A DNA stretch of 64,000 bases from Veillonella agrestimuris. Its GTDB lineage: Bacteria > Bacillota > Negativicutes > Veillonellales > Veillonellaceae. The stretch lies in assembly GCF_943193065.1 (NCBI RefSeq), contig NZ_CALPCS010000002.1:100473-164472 (forward strand). The letters are read 5' to 3'. Below, piece after piece: positions 45,867 through 54,654 of this stretch (its first letter is position 1; every line of letters begins with the position of its first letter). The notes under the pieces were generated by a model. That model made no database searches. It was not told the DNA's origin and saw only the letters and a list, made by a program, of their open reading frames with translations. Position numbers and translations under genes: made by a program.

Positions 45867-47089
45867 ATGTATTAAGCATTACTCAATTAAACAATTTAAT
45901 TAAACGTACATTAGATCGAGAGTACTTGTTAAAAAACCTCTATATTAGTGGTACTATTATGAATGCTAAACGCCATAACAGTGGACATGTATACTTCTCC
46001 TTAAAAGATGAAGAGTCATCCATCGATGTAACGATGTGGTCTAGCACAGTCATGTCGAAAGGACTATCTAATAGTATTGAAAACGGATTGTTAGTGACCA
46101 TTAAAGGATCTGTTAATTTTTATAATAAAATGGGTCGATTGCATATTGTCGCTTCCGATATGCAGATTGGCAGTAAAAGTCCGTTACAACTTGAATTTGA
46201 TGCATTAAAACAGGAATTAACTGCATTGGGTTATTTTGATGAAAGCCATAAACAAATGATTCCTGTCTTATCTAGTTGTATCGGTATTGTTACAAGTCCA
46301 TCAGGCGCTGTATTACACGATATTTTACATATTAGCGAACATCGAAATCCTCTTATGAAATTTAAACTTTTTTCTGTTCCTGTACAAGGTACTAACGCCG
46401 GTCCCATAATTGCAAAAGGGATTGAACGAGCTGATAAAGATCCAGATGTAGATGTTATTATAGTCGGTCGTGGTGGGGGCTCCATGGAGGATTTATGGTG
46501 CTTTAATGATCGTAAAGTAGTGGAAGCCATATACCATGCGAAAACACCGATTATTTCTGCCGTTGGGCATGAAACAGATTATACATTAGCTGATTATGCT
46601 GCAGATATGCGAGGTGCTACACCAAGTCATGCTGCAGAAATTTCGGTATTACCTATTACAACATTACAAGAAGATTTACAGAAAAAAGAAGAATACCTTC
46701 ATTATGTGATAAATCAAATATTGCAACAAAAACGGGGAGAATTGTCTACTCTATTTAATCGTAAATTAGGTATTCCTGCGTTGCAATTGATTCATAAACA
46801 GAAATCTCTATTACAAACTATTAAAGATGGCATGCATCGAGTTAGCATGCATCGTATGGAGCAGGAAAAACATAAATTATCGCTATTAGCTAAAGAGTTA
46901 TCATTGCAAAATCCTGTACATATGATGACAAAAGGATATTCCAAAATCGAACATAATGGTGTAACAGTACATTCTGTAAATCAATTAGACACAGGTAATA
47001 CTATTTCTTTTACCTTGGCAGATGGAACTGTTTCGGCAGATGTAAAGACTATAAAAAAACATAAACCATTATATCAAAATAAAAGATGA
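45863..47089 (+). CDS. xseA: Exodeoxyribonuclease VII large subunit
   Basis: The large subunit of the single-strand exonuclease. It begins with an OB-fold (LYISGTIMNAKRHNSGHVYFSLKD), followed by the catalytic domain with IGIVTSPSGAVLHDI (~138), VDVIIVGRGGGSMEDLWCFND and PIISAVGHETDYTLADYAADMRGATPSHAAE (quoted in part, ~230). A coiled-coil C-terminus for XseB binding follows. It is 408 aa long. Confidence 0.96.
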   Translation: MNVLSITQLNNLIKRTLDREYLLKNLYISGTIMNAKRHNSGHVYFSLKDEESSIDVTMWSSTVMSKGLSNSIENGLLVTIKGSVNFYNKMGRLHIVASDMQIGSKSPLQLEFDALKQELTALGYFDESHKQMIPVLSSCIGIVTSPSGAVLHDILHISEHRNPLMKFKLFSVPVQGTNAGPIIAKGIERADKDPDVDVIIVGRGGGSMEDLWCFNDRKVVEAIYHAKTPIISAVGHETDYTLADYAADMRGATPSHAAEISVLPITTLQEDLQKKEEYLHYVINQILQQKRGELSTLFNRKLGIPALQLIHKQKSLLQTIKDGMHRVSMHRMEQEKHKLSLLAKELSLQNPVHMMTKGYSKIEHNGVTVHSVNQLDTGNTISFTLADGTVSADVKTIKKHKPLYQNKR

Positions 47090-47172
47090 GTACTCTGGTA
47101 AGGGTCGAATATTCTTTCCAATATAGTCTCTATACATAATGATGGATTCTAATAAATAGAAAGGGCAGCACT

Positions 47173-47379
47173 ATGGCCGCATCACTTAAAAACTACGAAA
47201 AAAAATATAAAGCTTTGGAAGATGTTGTTCGCAATCTTGACGAAGGCGATTTATCTATTGCCGATCTACTAGCACAATATAAAAAAGGACTCACATTAGT
47301 CAAAGAATGCGCAGACATGCTAGATTCAGTAGAAGTAGAAATTCAACAAATCATCGAAGAAGTTCGTATTAGTGAATAA
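47173..47379 (+). CDS. xseB: Exodeoxyribonuclease VII small subunit
   Basis: A 68-aa helical protein, YEKKYKALEDVVRNLDEGDL then SIADLLAQYKKGLTLVKEC, the XseB pattern. It coats the XseA coiled coil in the enzyme. It is separated from xseA by 83 bp, longer than usual for the pair, with no terminator visible in the gap. Confidence 0.93.
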   Translation: MAASLKNYEKKYKALEDVVRNLDEGDLSIADLLAQYKKGLTLVKECADMLDSVEVEIQQIIEEVRISE

Positions 47380-47389
47380 GGAGATAGGG

Positions 47390-48268
47390 ATGTTAAACAC
47401 TTACTTATCATCTAGCAAAGAGGTCATCGAAAATTGGTTAACATCAACGTTAAAGAGCTCTATTCCTGAATTTGAGCCCCTTTATGAATCGATGCGATAT
47501 AGTCTCTTATTAGGGGGTAAACGAATTCGACCTATATTGACGAAAGCCGTTTTAGAATCCCTACAAGAAGATGTTGAAGAATATAAAGAATTTCTTTGTG
47601 CCTTAGAATGTATTCATACCTATTCGTTAATTCATGACGATTTGCCGGCTATGGATAATGACGATTATCGGCGAGGAAAGCTAACAAATCATAAAGTCTA
47701 TGGCGAGGGGATGGCTATTTTAGCAGGTGATGGACTATTGACCTATGCCTTTCAGCTATGTGGGGAAAATACGAATACGACACCGCAACAGCAGATAGAA
47801 GCCATCCATTGTTTAGCGAAAGCAGCGGGTCCAGAAGGGATGGTTGGAGGTCAAGCCTTTGACCTCTTATCAGAAGATAAACAAATTCCATTAGAAGGTC
47901 TCCGTTTATTGCATAGAGGAAAAACTGGCGCTTTATTTAATGCTTCTGTTGAATTGGCACTTATATTAGCTAATGCTGATGAAAGTACTTATAAAGCGTA
48001 TATGGTCTATGCCGATCGATTAGGCTTATTATTCCAAATTACTGACGATATATTAGATGTAGTAGGTAGTATGGAGGAATTAGGAAAAACTCCTGGTAGC
48101 GATATACGACAACATAAATCGACCTATGTATCTTTGCTAGGCTTAGAGGCTGCTCGAAAAGAAGTAGATACTATTGCAAAAGAAGCTTATGATGCACTAG
48201 CATTGGTATCGCATGATACCCAAATACTAGGAGCTATTATCGATTACTTAGTGAATCGTACCAATTAG
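47390..48268 (+). CDS. ispA: Polyprenyl (farnesyl) diphosphate synthase
   Basis: Makes short-chain isoprenyl diphosphates (FPP/GPP). The first Asp-rich motif is in LIHDDLPAMDNDDYRRGK (~78-95) and the second in QITDDILDVVG (~215). AAGGAG supports the ATG at 47390; the GTG at 47372 lies in xseB and is less likely. The xseAB-ispA order is common. It is ~292 aa long. Confidence 0.95.
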   Translation: MLNTYLSSSKEVIENWLTSTLKSSIPEFEPLYESMRYSLLLGGKRIRPILTKAVLESLQEDVEEYKEFLCALECIHTYSLIHDDLPAMDNDDYRRGKLTNHKVYGEGMAILAGDGLLTYAFQLCGENTNTTPQQQIEAIHCLAKAAGPEGMVGGQAFDLLSEDKQIPLEGLRLLHRGKTGALFNASVELALILANADESTYKAYMVYADRLGLLFQITDDILDVVGSMEELGKTPGSDIRQHKSTYVSLLGLEAARKEVDTIAKEAYDALALVSHDTQILGAIIDYLVNRTN

Positions 48269-48287
48269 GCTCATAAGGAAGATAACA

Positions 48288-48770
48288 ATGATTCAAATTG
48301 TAGAAGAAATTAGTCAAAACTATATAGCGCAAGCGGCTTTCTTAGGATGGTTTTCAGCACAAGCGATTAAGTTTCTATGGCAGTTAATCAGACATGGTCA
48401 ATTTAGACTGGAACGACTTATCGGATCTGGCGGATTTCCTAGTTCCCATACATCATTTGTCATTTCCACAACAACAGCATTGTACTTAAAAAATGGAGTT
48501 ACTGATATTTTTATTGTTGCCCTTGTATTCTCTATTGTCGTTATGTATGATGCATCTGGTGTACGCCTTGAGGCAGGTCGACAAGCACAAATGATTAACC
48601 AAATCATCGATTATTTTGTAAAACGAAATATTCCTGTAGTCCTCAAAGACCGTCAATTTGCACTAAAAGAGTTGCTCGGTCACACGCCTATCGAAGTATT
48701 TGGCGGACTAATATTAGGTATTATTGTCGCATGTATTCAATATTTTTACATATATAATGGTGCACTATGA
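48288..48770 (+). CDS. Divergent PAP2 family membrane protein (YuiD/DUF212)
   Basis: A 160-aa membrane protein with the diverged acid-phosphatase motif GSGGFPSSHTSFV (~45) and VMYDASGVRLEAGRQAQ (~85), both characteristic of DUF212. Usually annotated divergent PAP2; the substrate is unknown, with a polyprenyl phosphate plausible from its position next to ispA. It overlaps tlyA by 4 bp. Confidence 0.88.
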   Translation: MIQIVEEISQNYIAQAAFLGWFSAQAIKFLWQLIRHGQFRLERLIGSGGFPSSHTSFVISTTTALYLKNGVTDIFIVALVFSIVVMYDASGVRLEAGRQAQMINQIIDYFVKRNIPVVLKDRQFALKELLGHTPIEVFGGLILGIIVACIQYFYIYNGAL

Positions 48771-49570
48771 GCAATAAAGAACGGTTAGACATACTCCTTG
48801 TCAATCGCGGTCTCTTTGAAAGTCGAGAAAAAGCGAAAGCTGCTATTATGGCGGGCTTAGTATTTATGGATACGACACGAATTGATAAAGCAGGTACAAA
48901 AGTTCCGATAGAAGCCAATCTAGTTGTAAAAGGCAACACACTATCGTATGTAAGTCGCGGTGGACTTAAGTTAGAAAAGGCCTTACAAATCTATCCTATC
49001 GACTTAGACGGTGCTGTTATGATTGATATTGGCGCTAGTACAGGGGGATTTACAGATTGTGCTTTACAAAATGGAGCATCTAAAGTCTTTGCTATCGATG
49101 TAGGCTATAATCAATTGGCTTGGAAATTGCGACAAGATAATCGAGTTATTAATATGGAGAAACAAAATATACGCACTGTTACACCAGAACAACTCGGTGA
49201 GCTAGTAGATTTTATTTCCATAGATGTAGCTTTTATTTCCCTTGATAAAGTACTTCCAGTAGCAACCACATTATTGAAAGATACCGGCTCTTTAGTGGCT
49301 CTTATTAAGCCTCAATTCGAAGCAGGTAAAGAAAATGTCGGAAAAGGCGGTATTGTACGAGATCCTGCTATCCATAAAGAAGTTTTACATCGTATTTTAC
49401 AAGTCGCTTATGATTGTCATTTATATTTACAAGGACTAACATTTTCTCCCATTAAAGGGATGGAAGGAAATATTGAATTTCTAGGCTATTTTGCAAAGGA
49501 TAAGGATAGTGCATTACCACTCAGTGATGTACTTATTGACGCAGTAGTAGAAGAAGCTCATTCATTATAG
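48767..49570 (+). CDS. tlyA: TlyA-family rRNA 2'-O-methyltransferase
   Basis: An N-terminal S4 domain (RLDILLVNRGLFESREKAKAAIMAG) and an FtsJ-like domain with MIDIGASTGGFTDCALQNGA (~85). Mycobacterial TlyA methylates 16S C1409 and 23S C1920; Firmicute homologues usually target C1920 only. LIKPQFEAGKENVGKGGIVRD is the other conserved block. It is 267 aa long. The common order ispA-tlyA-nadK-argR-recN is kept. Confidence 0.94.
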   Translation: MSNKERLDILLVNRGLFESREKAKAAIMAGLVFMDTTRIDKAGTKVPIEANLVVKGNTLSYVSRGGLKLEKALQIYPIDLDGAVMIDIGASTGGFTDCALQNGASKVFAIDVGYNQLAWKLRQDNRVINMEKQNIRTVTPEQLGELVDFISIDVAFISLDKVLPVATTLLKDTGSLVALIKPQFEAGKENVGKGGIVRDPAIHKEVLHRILQVAYDCHLYLQGLTFSPIKGMEGNIEFLGYFAKDKDSALPLSDVLIDAVVEEAHSL

Positions 49571-49579
49571 GAGATACAT

Positions 49580-50464
49580 ATGCGTATTGGATTTTTCCCC
49601 AATATGGGTAAAAGTAATATTATAGCTGTCTTAGAGTCGGCAGCTCGTATTTGTAAAAAAGAAGGCATTAAAGTCTATTGGCCAAACGATCTTGAAAGCG
49701 AAGAAGTTTATGAGACGCTGAATATTGACCGTGACCATATTTTACCTCGCCCAGAAATTTTTAAATATATTGATCTGGCTTTCAGTTTTGGTGGCGATGG
49801 TACAATTATTCATTTGGCAAGGCAAATCTATTCCTATAATATTCCTGTTTGTGGTATTAATTTAGGGGAGTTAGGCTTTTTAAATCAAATCGAAATCGAT
49901 CAATTAGAAGGTCACATCCAACGTATTGCAGCAGGTGACTATAGCATAGAAAAAAGAGGCCATCTACATGCCTATATAGAAAGAGCCGATCACAAAAAAG
50001 AAGATTTAATTCCTATTATTAATGAACTTGTTGTGACAAAAGCAGAACCTGCAAAAATGGCGCGTATCAACTTAGCTGTTAATCATAACCATACGCAAAT
50101 GTATCCCGCTGACGGTTTAATCATTTCAACAGCTACAGGATCAACGGGGTATAATTTATCGGCTGGTGGACCTATTATGAAACCTGATAATCGGTCCATT
50201 ATCGTTACACCTATTGCGCCACATTTAATTCAAGGTGTATCTATGGTATTGGAAGAAAATGATACTATCCAAATCACCATGCCTAATCGAGAGCCCTTCC
50301 TTCATATTTCCATTGATGGTACTTTCGATTATGAGTTTACAAAAGACGATGTGTTACATATCGAATCAAATCCAGTCTATTGTTTATTTGTACGGTTCTA
50401 CGATCAATGTTTCTTCGGTACTTTATTTAAGAAATTAGCATCTCGCCGAGACGAGTTGTTGTAA
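49580..50464 (+). CDS. nadK: NAD kinase
   Basis: Phosphorylates NAD to NADP. The GGDGT motif is in FSFGGDGTIIHLAR (~72), followed by CGINLGELGFLNQ, YPADGLIISTATGSTGYNLSAGGP (in part, ~177) and a C-terminal beta domain. It is 294 aa long, within the tlyA-nadK-mnmM-argR run. Confidence 0.96.
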   Translation: MRIGFFPNMGKSNIIAVLESAARICKKEGIKVYWPNDLESEEVYETLNIDRDHILPRPEIFKYIDLAFSFGGDGTIIHLARQIYSYNIPVCGINLGELGFLNQIEIDQLEGHIQRIAAGDYSIEKRGHLHAYIERADHKKEDLIPIINELVVTKAEPAKMARINLAVNHNHTQMYPADGLIISTATGSTGYNLSAGGPIMKPDNRSIIVTPIAPHLIQGVSMVLEENDTIQITMPNREPFLHISIDGTFDYEFTKDDVLHIESNPVYCLFVRFYDQCFFGTLFKKLASRRDELL

Positions 50465-50474
50465 TGATACAGTT

Positions 50475-51050
50475 ATGATTAATATAAATAATGCAGTACA
50501 ATTCCAACACCTGCTATGGGACCGCATCATGGTAGAAGCGAAAACAGTAGTCGATGCCACCTGTGGCAATGGATATGACTTATTATATTTGGCAGAACGA
50601 GCCCAACCTGATTGCCATTTGTACGGTATCGATATTCAAGAACAAGCTATTGAGTCGAGTAGAGCTTTATTGGAAACTCATGATATGACAAATCGTATTA
50701 TGATTACTTTTTTACACAGCTCTCATGATGTAGCCTTTAAAAAAGATATTAAAGAAGCGAGCATTGATTTGATAGTCTTTAATTTAGGATACTTGCCAGG
50801 TGGTGATCATCGTATTATGACAAAATCTCATCATACCATAGCAGCTATAGAACAAGCATTACCGAAATTAGCCAAAGATGGAATTATTACAATAGCTGTT
50901 TATCCAGGCACTGATGAGGGTTTACAAGAGAAAGAAGACTTAGAATCATACTTATGTGAATTAAATCAAAAAGAATATAATAATTGTCACTGGAAACCTA
51001 TCAATCAAATTAATAACCCACCAGAGTTATATATGGTACAAAAAAGATAA
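50475..51050 (+). CDS. mnmM: tRNA 5-aminomethyl-2-thiouridine methyltransferase MnmM (YtqB-like)
   Basis: A 191-aa Rossmann methyltransferase of the family formerly called rRNA methylase/YtqB. VVDATCGNGYDLLYLAE (~26) is the SAM motif, FNLGYLPGGDHRIMTKSHHT (~98) is the family signature and NPPELYMVQK ends the protein. YtqB of Bacillus was shown to convert nm5s2U34 to mnm5s2U34, so it should work downstream of MnmA (5889) on the same base. The assignment is by family. Confidence 0.85.
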   Translation: MININNAVQFQHLLWDRIMVEAKTVVDATCGNGYDLLYLAERAQPDCHLYGIDIQEQAIESSRALLETHDMTNRIMITFLHSSHDVAFKKDIKEASIDLIVFNLGYLPGGDHRIMTKSHHTIAAIEQALPKLAKDGIITIAVYPGTDEGLQEKEDLESYLCELNQKEYNNCHWKPINQINNPPELYMVQKR

Positions 51051-51401
51051 ATCCATATAATCATATTGGTAAAATTTTATGATATATAAATGTAGATGTT
51101 AATAATACTAAAAACGCATAGCAAATCATAAAAATGTGGAGTCATAGACTATTTTATTTATGCATTTTGTATTCTATTGTTTAAATCATAAGTTTTGTAT
51201 AAATAGATTAAATGCGTATATTCTAGATTTCACGTTATTATTGGTTCGAAAAAATTTCAGACTATTAAATATAAAGATAATATGCATAAGACGTATAAGT
51301 CACAGAGCATATTGTCTATATTAATTATGAATATATGGTATAATGTTTACAGAAAGATACTATTCTCTTTTATGTGCAAGTTTTAAAAAAGGGAGTTTAA
51401 A
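51051..51401 (+). promoter_or_regulatory. AT-rich intergenic region with argR promoter and candidate ARG boxes
   Basis: This 351-bp gap has no credible ORF or RNA gene. TGG-TATAAT (51336-51344) is an extended -10 promoter for argR. TATGAATA-like half-sites (51326-51333, with related TGCATTTTGTATTC at ~51161-51174) resemble ArgR boxes, so autoregulation is plausible. The rest is AT-rich and otherwise featureless. Confidence 0.5.
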
Positions 51402-51857
51402 ATGAAACGCTATCGCTATAACAAAATTAAAGAAATTGTGCAATCTAAGGCAATTGAGACACAAGAGGAATTAGCAGCCGCTTTACTGGAGGAAGGTATT
51501 GAAGTAACCCAGGCTACTGTCTCTCGGGATATTAAGGAATTGATGTTAATCAAAATTCCTACTGGCGATGGTCATTATCGATACGCATTATCTCCAGAAG
51601 AAAATGTGGTTCTTTCAAGAAGTCGTATTAATCGACTTTTCCAGGATTCTTTAATTAAAGTAGATCACAGCTTGAATCAAATCGTGCTACATACGATTCC
51701 TGGTTCAGCTCAATCTGTAGCATTTTCCATTGATCATGCTAAATGGTCTGAATTGATTGGTACCTTAGCTGGGGACGATACGGTTTTACTAATTGCTCGT
51801 ACCGAAGCAGATGTACCAGCAGTTTTAACACGAATTCAAGATTTAATGAAGGATTAA
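51402..51857 (+). CDS. argR: Arginine repressor ArgR
   Basis: Controls arginine synthesis and catabolism in response to arginine. The N-terminal winged helix contains TQEELAAALLEEGIEVTQATVSRDIKEL (in part, ~19-46) and the C-terminal hexamerisation/arginine domain has LIGTLAGDDTVLLIAR (~126). It is 151 aa long. The argR-recN order is conserved in Firmicutes. Confidence 0.96.
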   Translation: MKRYRYNKIKEIVQSKAIETQEELAAALLEEGIEVTQATVSRDIKELMLIKIPTGDGHYRYALSPEENVVLSRSRINRLFQDSLIKVDHSLNQIVLHTIPGSAQSVAFSIDHAKWSELIGTLAGDDTVLLIARTEADVPAVLTRIQDLMKD

Positions 51858-51861
51858 TTAT

Positions 51862-53526
51862 ATGTTAACGCAAATGAGCATTCGCAACTTTGCGTTGATT
51901 GAGCAAATGAATATTTCCTTTAAAGATGGCATAACTATCTTTACCGGCGAAACTGGAGCAGGTAAATCCATTTTAATGGATGCTTTCAGTATCCTCTTAG
52001 GAGAACGCGCAAGTAGCGAGTTCATTCGTCATGGTAAAGATAGTTTTGTTATTGACGGTATTTTCGATATTGCCAATCACCAAAGTTTATTATTATTGTT
52101 AGAGTCAAAAAATATTATGGTAGAAGATGGACAACTCATTTTATCCCGCTCCTTTAATCGAGCAGGAAAATCTATCATTCTCGCCAATGACCAACCAATA
52201 CCATTAAAGGCACTAAAAGAAATTGGTCAACAATTAGCAGATATTCACGGCCAATATAGCAATCAAAAATTATTAAATCCTGAATCGCATCATGAATATT
52301 TAGATACTTACAATGAGAAAGGTTACAAAGCTTATAGAGATTATAAGAAAGCCTATAAAGACTATAAGACTGCCAAAGATGCTCTTGAAAATTTATCTAC
52401 TACGATGTCAGAACGAGCTCGCGAGTTGGCTATGTTGAAAATTCAAATCGATGAAATAGAAGAGGCAGCGTTGCAGCCAGATGAAGATATAGCTATTGCG
52501 GAAGAATTAAAAAGGCTTGATAGTTTTGAACATATTGATAAAGTTTTAGCCTCTTCTTATGATGCCTTTTATAATGGTAGAAACCCATTACTCGATACGG
52601 TAAATGCTATAAAGGTGGAAGTAAATGATCTAGTTCGGTATGACTCAGATATTAATGAAATTTCAGAGTTAATTAATTCTGCCTATTTCCAATTAGAAGA
52701 GGCTGCCCAGTCTCTTGATCGCTATCGCGATTCTATCAGTTATGACGAAGAACGTTATGCTTATTGCCAAGACCGAGATTCTACGATCTACGGATTGAAA
52801 AAGAAATATGGTGATACTATTGCGGAAATTCTTGCTTATGAAGATCAAGCACAACTTCGTTTAGAAGAATTGGAAAGCCAAGTTTTTGAACAAGATGAAC
52901 TAGAACAACGATTAGAAAAAATGAGAGGTATTGCTAAAGAAGCATTAATTCATTTAGTTGAAGTACGTCAAGAAAATGCACAGCTCATTGCACAGCAGTT
53001 GCGTTCAGAACTAACTGACTTAGGCATGGAAAAAGGAGATATCCGTTTTCATATAGAAAGTAGTGATGAGTTACTACCATTAGGCGCTAAATCCATTGAA
53101 CTACTCTTTACAGCTAATAAAGGAGAGCAGTTATTACCGCTTCATAAAGTCGCTTCTGGCGGTGAATTAGCTCGTATTGCTTTGGCTTTTAAATCAGTAT
53201 TCCGAAACGATAGTCATAAAACATTTGTATTTGATGAAATCGATGTCGGCATTAGTGGTGATATCGCCTTAAAAGTGGCAGAAAAAATATTAAACCTTTC
53301 TTTTACAAATCAAGTATTCTGTATCACTCATTTGCCACAAACAGCAAGTATTGCTAAACAACATTATCACTTAACAAAACAAGAGCAAGACGAACGGACA
53401 GTTTCTACATTATCTGTTTTAAACGAAGAGGAACGGTTAAAACAAATTGCCTCCATGATGTCTGGTAAAGACATGTCTTCTACTGCGTTAGCGGCGGCAA
53501 AAGAACTTATAGAGCATTTTCATTGA
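51862..53526 (+). CDS. recN: DNA repair protein RecN
   Basis: An SMC-like ATPase acting in double-strand-break repair. Walker A GETGAGKSILMDAF (~30), a central coiled coil (~150-370), the signature VASGGELARIALAFK (~430) and Walker B KTFVFDEIDVGISGDIA (~453). It is 554 aa long. recN is often SOS-regulated, but no SOS box is seen before it here; it follows argR by 4 bp. Confidence 0.96.
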   Translation: MLTQMSIRNFALIEQMNISFKDGITIFTGETGAGKSILMDAFSILLGERASSEFIRHGKDSFVIDGIFDIANHQSLLLLLESKNIMVEDGQLILSRSFNRAGKSIILANDQPIPLKALKEIGQQLADIHGQYSNQKLLNPESHHEYLDTYNEKGYKAYRDYKKAYKDYKTAKDALENLSTTMSERARELAMLKIQIDEIEEAALQPDEDIAIAEELKRLDSFEHIDKVLASSYDAFYNGRNPLLDTVNAIKVEVNDLVRYDSDINEISELINSAYFQLEEAAQSLDRYRDSISYDEERYAYCQDRDSTIYGLKKKYGDTIAEILAYEDQAQLRLEELESQVFEQDELEQRLEKMRGIAKEALIHLVEVRQENAQLIAQQLRSELTDLGMEKGDIRFHIESSDELLPLGAKSIELLFTANKGEQLLPLHKVASGGELARIALAFKSVFRNDSHKTFVFDEIDVGISGDIALKVAEKILNLSFTNQVFCITHLPQTASIAKQHYHLTKQEQDERTVSTLSVLNEEERLKQIASMMSGKDMSSTALAAAKELIEHFH

Positions 53527-53574
53527 CTAAATACTCAGAAAAATTTATACTAATAGTATAAATTCAATAATTCA

Positions 53575-53737
53575 GATAGAGGTGCGAATATAAAGAGTCA
53601 TCATAAGGAGCTGGCGCGCTATGATTTATGGTAAAAGGTATATTTGCCGAAGTTCGATGATTGCCAAATTATCGTGCTGGTTGTCTATTTAATAGGTAGA
53701 TGACTGTCACTAATCTAGTGATTAGTGGAGTGCTATC
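53575..53737 (+). ncRNA. Lysine riboswitch (L box)
   Basis: The conserved L-box blocks occur in order: GAGGTGCGA (53579), AGAGTCATCA, TTGCCGAAG (53644-53652), GCTGGTTG (53676), GACTGTCAC (53702) and GTGGAGTGCTATC (53725-53737). GATAG (53575-53579) pairs with CTATC (53733-53737) as P1. It precedes dapB and is followed by a terminator, so lysine binding should switch the operon off. Confidence 0.95.
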
Positions 53738-53781
53738 ATTGCTCTTAAACACATCGAGTTTATATTCGTAATATATATAAG

Positions 53782-53811
53782 ACCAGTGGATAGCATTCCA
53801 CTGGTTTTTTT
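53782..53811 (+). terminator. Riboswitch-controlled terminator before dapB
   Basis: ACCAGTGGA (53782-53790) pairs with TCCACTGGT (53797-53805), then six T. The alternative antiterminator pairs 53724-53737 (the P1 3' strand) with 53789-53802: 14 consecutive pairs with one G-U. The two structures exclude each other. Confidence 0.93.
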
Positions 53812-53822
53812 GGAGGTATACT

Positions 53823-54620
53823 ATGATTCGCGTAATGGTAAATGGTGCTGGTGGAAAAATGGGCCGGGAAGTAGTAAAAGCAGTGCATGCAGATGCAGAT
53901 TTAGTCTTAGCAGGAGGCATCGATCCTACTAAGGCTGGTCAAGATATCGGTACTGTAGCTGGTATTGAACCATTACAAATCAAAATGGTCAGCTCTATAG
54001 ACGATGTATTAACAAGTAATAAGCCAGATGTCATTGTAGACTTTACAAATCCTGCAGTTATTTATGAAAATGCGAAAAAAATCTTAGCTGCCGGTGTCCA
54101 TCTCGTCATCGGTACAACAGGTCTTACGGAAGAGCAACGTCAAGAATTGCATCAAATCGGTGTAGCGAACAATGCCAATTGCTTAGTAGCCCCTAATTTC
54201 TCATTAGGTGCAGTGATGATGATGAAAGTAGCGGCTCAATTAGCGCCGTACTTCCCAGATGTAGAAATCATCGAACTCCATCACAATCACAAGTATGATG
54301 CACCATCTGGAACCGCTATTTTAACAGCAAAATTAATTAACGATGCTAAAGTAGCTAATAATGTACAAGCATCTGAAGATTTAACTCGTGAAAGTTTAGC
54401 TGGCGCTCGCGGTGCTAAAGTGGATGACGTAACGATTCACAGTGTTCGATTACCAGGATATGTGGCACACCAAGAGGTATTATTCGGTGGCTATGATGAA
54501 ACCTTATCTATACGTCACGATAGCCTAAGCCGTTTATCCTTTATGCCAGGCGTCGTATTGGCTTGTAAAAAAATTGCCTCTAAGCCAGGCTTAACATATG
54601 GTTTAGAACATTACTTATAA
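53823..54620 (+). CDS. dapB: 4-hydroxy-tetrahydrodipicolinate reductase
   Basis: DapB reduces the DapA product in the diaminopimelate/lysine pathway. The Rossmann loop VNGAGGKMGREV (~6-17), GTTGL (~97), the catalytic ELHHNHKYDAPSGTA (~150) and a C-terminal tetramerisation region are present. It is 265 aa long. It is the first gene under the lysine riboswitch, with asd and dapA downstream. Confidence 0.97.
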   Translation: MIRVMVNGAGGKMGREVVKAVHADADLVLAGGIDPTKAGQDIGTVAGIEPLQIKMVSSIDDVLTSNKPDVIVDFTNPAVIYENAKKILAAGVHLVIGTTGLTEEQRQELHQIGVANNANCLVAPNFSLGAVMMMKVAAQLAPYFPDVEIIELHHNHKYDAPSGTAILTAKLINDAKVANNVQASEDLTRESLAGARGAKVDDVTIHSVRLPGYVAHQEVLFGGYDETLSIRHDSLSRLSFMPGVVLACKKIASKPGLTYGLEHYL

Positions 54621-54654
54621 TATAGAATGACTTAATAAGGTAGGAGATAGATTT

